A stretch of 6,066 nt of DNA from ARK-15 sp038880255 (GTDB taxonomy: Archaea > Thermoplasmatota > Thermoplasmata > Thermoplasmatales > ARK-15). The notes under the pieces were generated by a model. The model saw only the letters and a program-made list of their open reading frames with translations, ran no database searches and was not told the DNA's origin. The DNA is taken from assembly GCA_038880255.1 (NCBI GenBank), contig JAVZSA010000055.1:1-6066 (forward strand). Reading direction: 5' to 3'. Positions 4,585-6,066 of the stretch are shown here, one piece after another (position 1 is the stretch's first letter; each line of letters begins with the position of its first letter). Both the position numbers and the translations under genes were made by a program.

Positions 4585-6066
4585 TTTTTTTCCTATTTTT
4601 GAAGGCCACCAGTTGTATTTTTTCATTATCATCATAACTGCAGGTATGAATATCATCCAGGATATTAGCGTATCTGCAAGCACTCCCATGGCAAGACCTA
4701 CTCCCACCTCTTGTATTATTCCAATTGATGTGAAATAAAGTGAGAAGAATGTAGAAACTAGAATTAATCCAAGAACCATAATCACAGTACCATTCTCCAT
4801 TAATGATGTTCTTATGCCCTCATCGTCCTCCTTTCCATTGATTACCTCTTCCCTAACACGTGTTATCATGAATATGTCATAATCCAAACCTACAGCAAGT
4901 AACGTAATGAAAACAAATAAAGGCATAAAGAGGAGAATTGGCATATGGAATGTGTAATAGAATATTAGATAGGAGATTACAAGAGAGAATAGAACTATTC
5001 CAATCACCATCAGAACAAGTCTTAATGGTGTAAGGAATGAGCTGAGTTGAACAGCGAGAACAAAGAATGCAGCAATGGCAAGTATGGGTACTATTGTTTC
5101 AAATGCATTTAATGTCCTAGAATTTGCATCTATAAGTCCCTGTGCAAGTCCTCCAACATACCATGTTACATTGGAATCCACATATTTATTAATATTTGAT
5201 GAAATATAAGTAACAAGGTTCATCGCACTGTTTGTCCAGGAGAGCATGGATGTTTGGAAATAAATTACCACAGTTTTTTTATCCTTTCCAATGTAAGAAT
5301 TTATTTGGTCTAAATAAATACTTTTTGTAGTATTTGAATATTGAGTTAACGAATCTGGAGTAATGAATTTTCCAAATGGGTAAGTAGGCCCATAAACAAA
5401 TGAAATCTTCCCTGTACTAAGAAGGAAATTCTCAACATTGGTTACAGTGTTCAATTCACTCACATTATATGTACCATTTGAATATATAGCTGATGGGAAA
5501 ATAAGTAATATATAGTTTTGGAAAACAGAATCACCTTTAAATGTTTTATTAATTACTTCAACTGCATTCAGGCCACTCTCGTGTGGAACAAGTTGGAAAA
5601 CATCCATACCTGATGGTGTAATTTCATAAACATACAAGGATCCAATTGTAATTATTATGAAAACAATTAGTAAAATATTTTTATATTTTCTATCAAAATT
5701 GAATATTCCTTCCATCGTTTTGTGTGTTATTTTTGAAGAATTCTTAATGTTACTGGGCCAAAATAGTTTTGATTTAAAAGTGAATAATATGGCTGGTAAA
5801 AATGTAAGTGCCAATAGAAGTGTGATTGATATTGAAAGTGCATTTGTAAGGCCAGAATCACTGAATAATGGTACATCTGTTAACCAAAGCAAAAGATAAG
5901 AAATAACTACAGTAAGACCACTTGTAAAAACAGCATGGCCTGCCCATTGTACAGTAGTCATTGCAGCTTCACTATTTCCCTTTCTTAATTCATTTCTGTA
6001 CCTTGAAATTATGTAAACACTGTAATCTGTAGTTAGACCCAATAAAAGTATAAGGAGCAAGGTTGG
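4582..6066 (-). CDS. MMPL/RND-superfamily membrane transporter, C-terminal part (5' end outside window)
   Basis: The last 494 residues of a large membrane protein are visible; the frame is open to the window edge, so the codon TTG at 6060 is an internal Leu, not a start. Counting from the first complete codon at 6066, nine membrane helices match TM4-TM12 of the 12-helix MMPL fold: about 3-23, 45-64, 72-97, 130-148, 325-343, 347-371, 375-397, 427-448 and 454-481. An extracytoplasmic loop (149-323) separates them. Both proton-relay pairs are present: D14-Y15 (GLTTDYSVYIISRYR) and D395-Y396 (GLDYDIFMITRVREE), equivalent to the Asp-Tyr pairs studied in MmpL3. The protein is thus probably a proton-driven exporter of lipids or other hydrophobic compounds; the substrate cannot be told. 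It ends 24 nt before alaX on the same strand. Confidence 0.9.
   Translation of the reverse strand, partial: PTLLLILLLGLTTDYSVYIISRYRNELRKGNSEAAMTTVQWAGHAVFTSGLTVVISYLLLWLTDVPLFSDSGLTNALSISITLLLALTFLPAILFTFKSKLFWPSNIKNSSKITHKTMEGIFNFDRKYKNILLIVFIIITIGSLYVYEITPSGMDVFQLVPHESGLNAVEVINKTFKGDSVFQNYILLIFPSAIYSNGTYNVSELNTVTNVENFLLSTGKISFVYGPTYPFGKFITPDSLTQYSNTTKSIYLDQINSYIGKDKKTVVIYFQTSMLSWTNSAMNLVTYISSNINKYVDSNVTWYVGGLAQGLIDANSRTLNAFETIVPILAIAAFFVLAVQLSSFLTPLRLVLMVIGIVLFSLVISYLIFYYTFHMPILLFMPLFVFITLLAVGLDYDIFMITRVREEVINGKEDDEGIRTSLMENGTVIMVLGLILVSTFFSLYFTSIGIIQEVGVGLAMGVLADTLISWMIFIPAVMMIMKKYNWWPSKIGKK

Noticed and set aside
5657..5899. Open frame of 80 codons antisense to the transporter
   Set aside because: It mirrors the coding of membrane helices on the other strand and has no support of its own.
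1..6066. CRISPR array, insertion sequence or toxin-antitoxin pair
   Set aside because: No repeated spacers, terminal inverted repeats, transposase motifs or small paired genes are visible; the only inverted repeat noted is the 18-nt AT-only one near 4575.

Overview
The window is archaeal. It carries ribosomal proteins L44e and S27e, aIF2-alpha, Nop10 and a PAC2-family protein in tandem, an order shared by many archaea. The tRNA-Ser encodes no CCA, and the visible promoter elements are archaeal BRE/TATA-like. The AT-rich composition and gene content suggest a euryarchaeote in the broad sense, possibly a Thermoplasmata/Aciduliprofundum-like lineage, but nothing here proves the phylum.

Region 1 (about 1-2236, + strand) is a compact information-processing operon. 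L44e and S27e are separated by 1 nt, S27e and aIF2-alpha overlap by 4 nt (ATGA), aIF2-alpha is followed after 1 nt by a TTG-started nop10, and nop10 overlaps the PAC2 gene by 8 nt. It couples ribosome structure, delivery of initiator tRNA, box H/ACA RNP (pseudouridylation) and probably proteasome assembly. Region 2 (2248-2329, - strand) is a type II tRNA-Ser(GCU) gene facing the operon. Region 3 (2372-3415, + strand) is a radical SAM/SPASM enzyme with the complete seven-cysteine SPASM pattern. It resembles peptide-modifying enzymes, but no precursor peptide lies nearby. Region 4 (3418-4557, - strand) is a long AlaX-type editing protein that probably hydrolyses Ser-tRNA(Ala). Region 5 (4582-6066, - strand) is the C-terminal part of an MMPL/RND-type membrane transporter whose N-terminus lies beyond the window edge.

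There is no non-coding stretch over 300 bases; the longest gaps are the first 71 bases and the 42 bases between the tRNA and the radical SAM gene. No mobile element, CRISPR array or long repeat was seen. The operon genes have good Shine-Dalgarno sequences, whereas the radical SAM and alaX genes have none and may be leaderless. I see no convincing new multi-gene system. The least explained item is the stand-alone radical SAM/SPASM gene.
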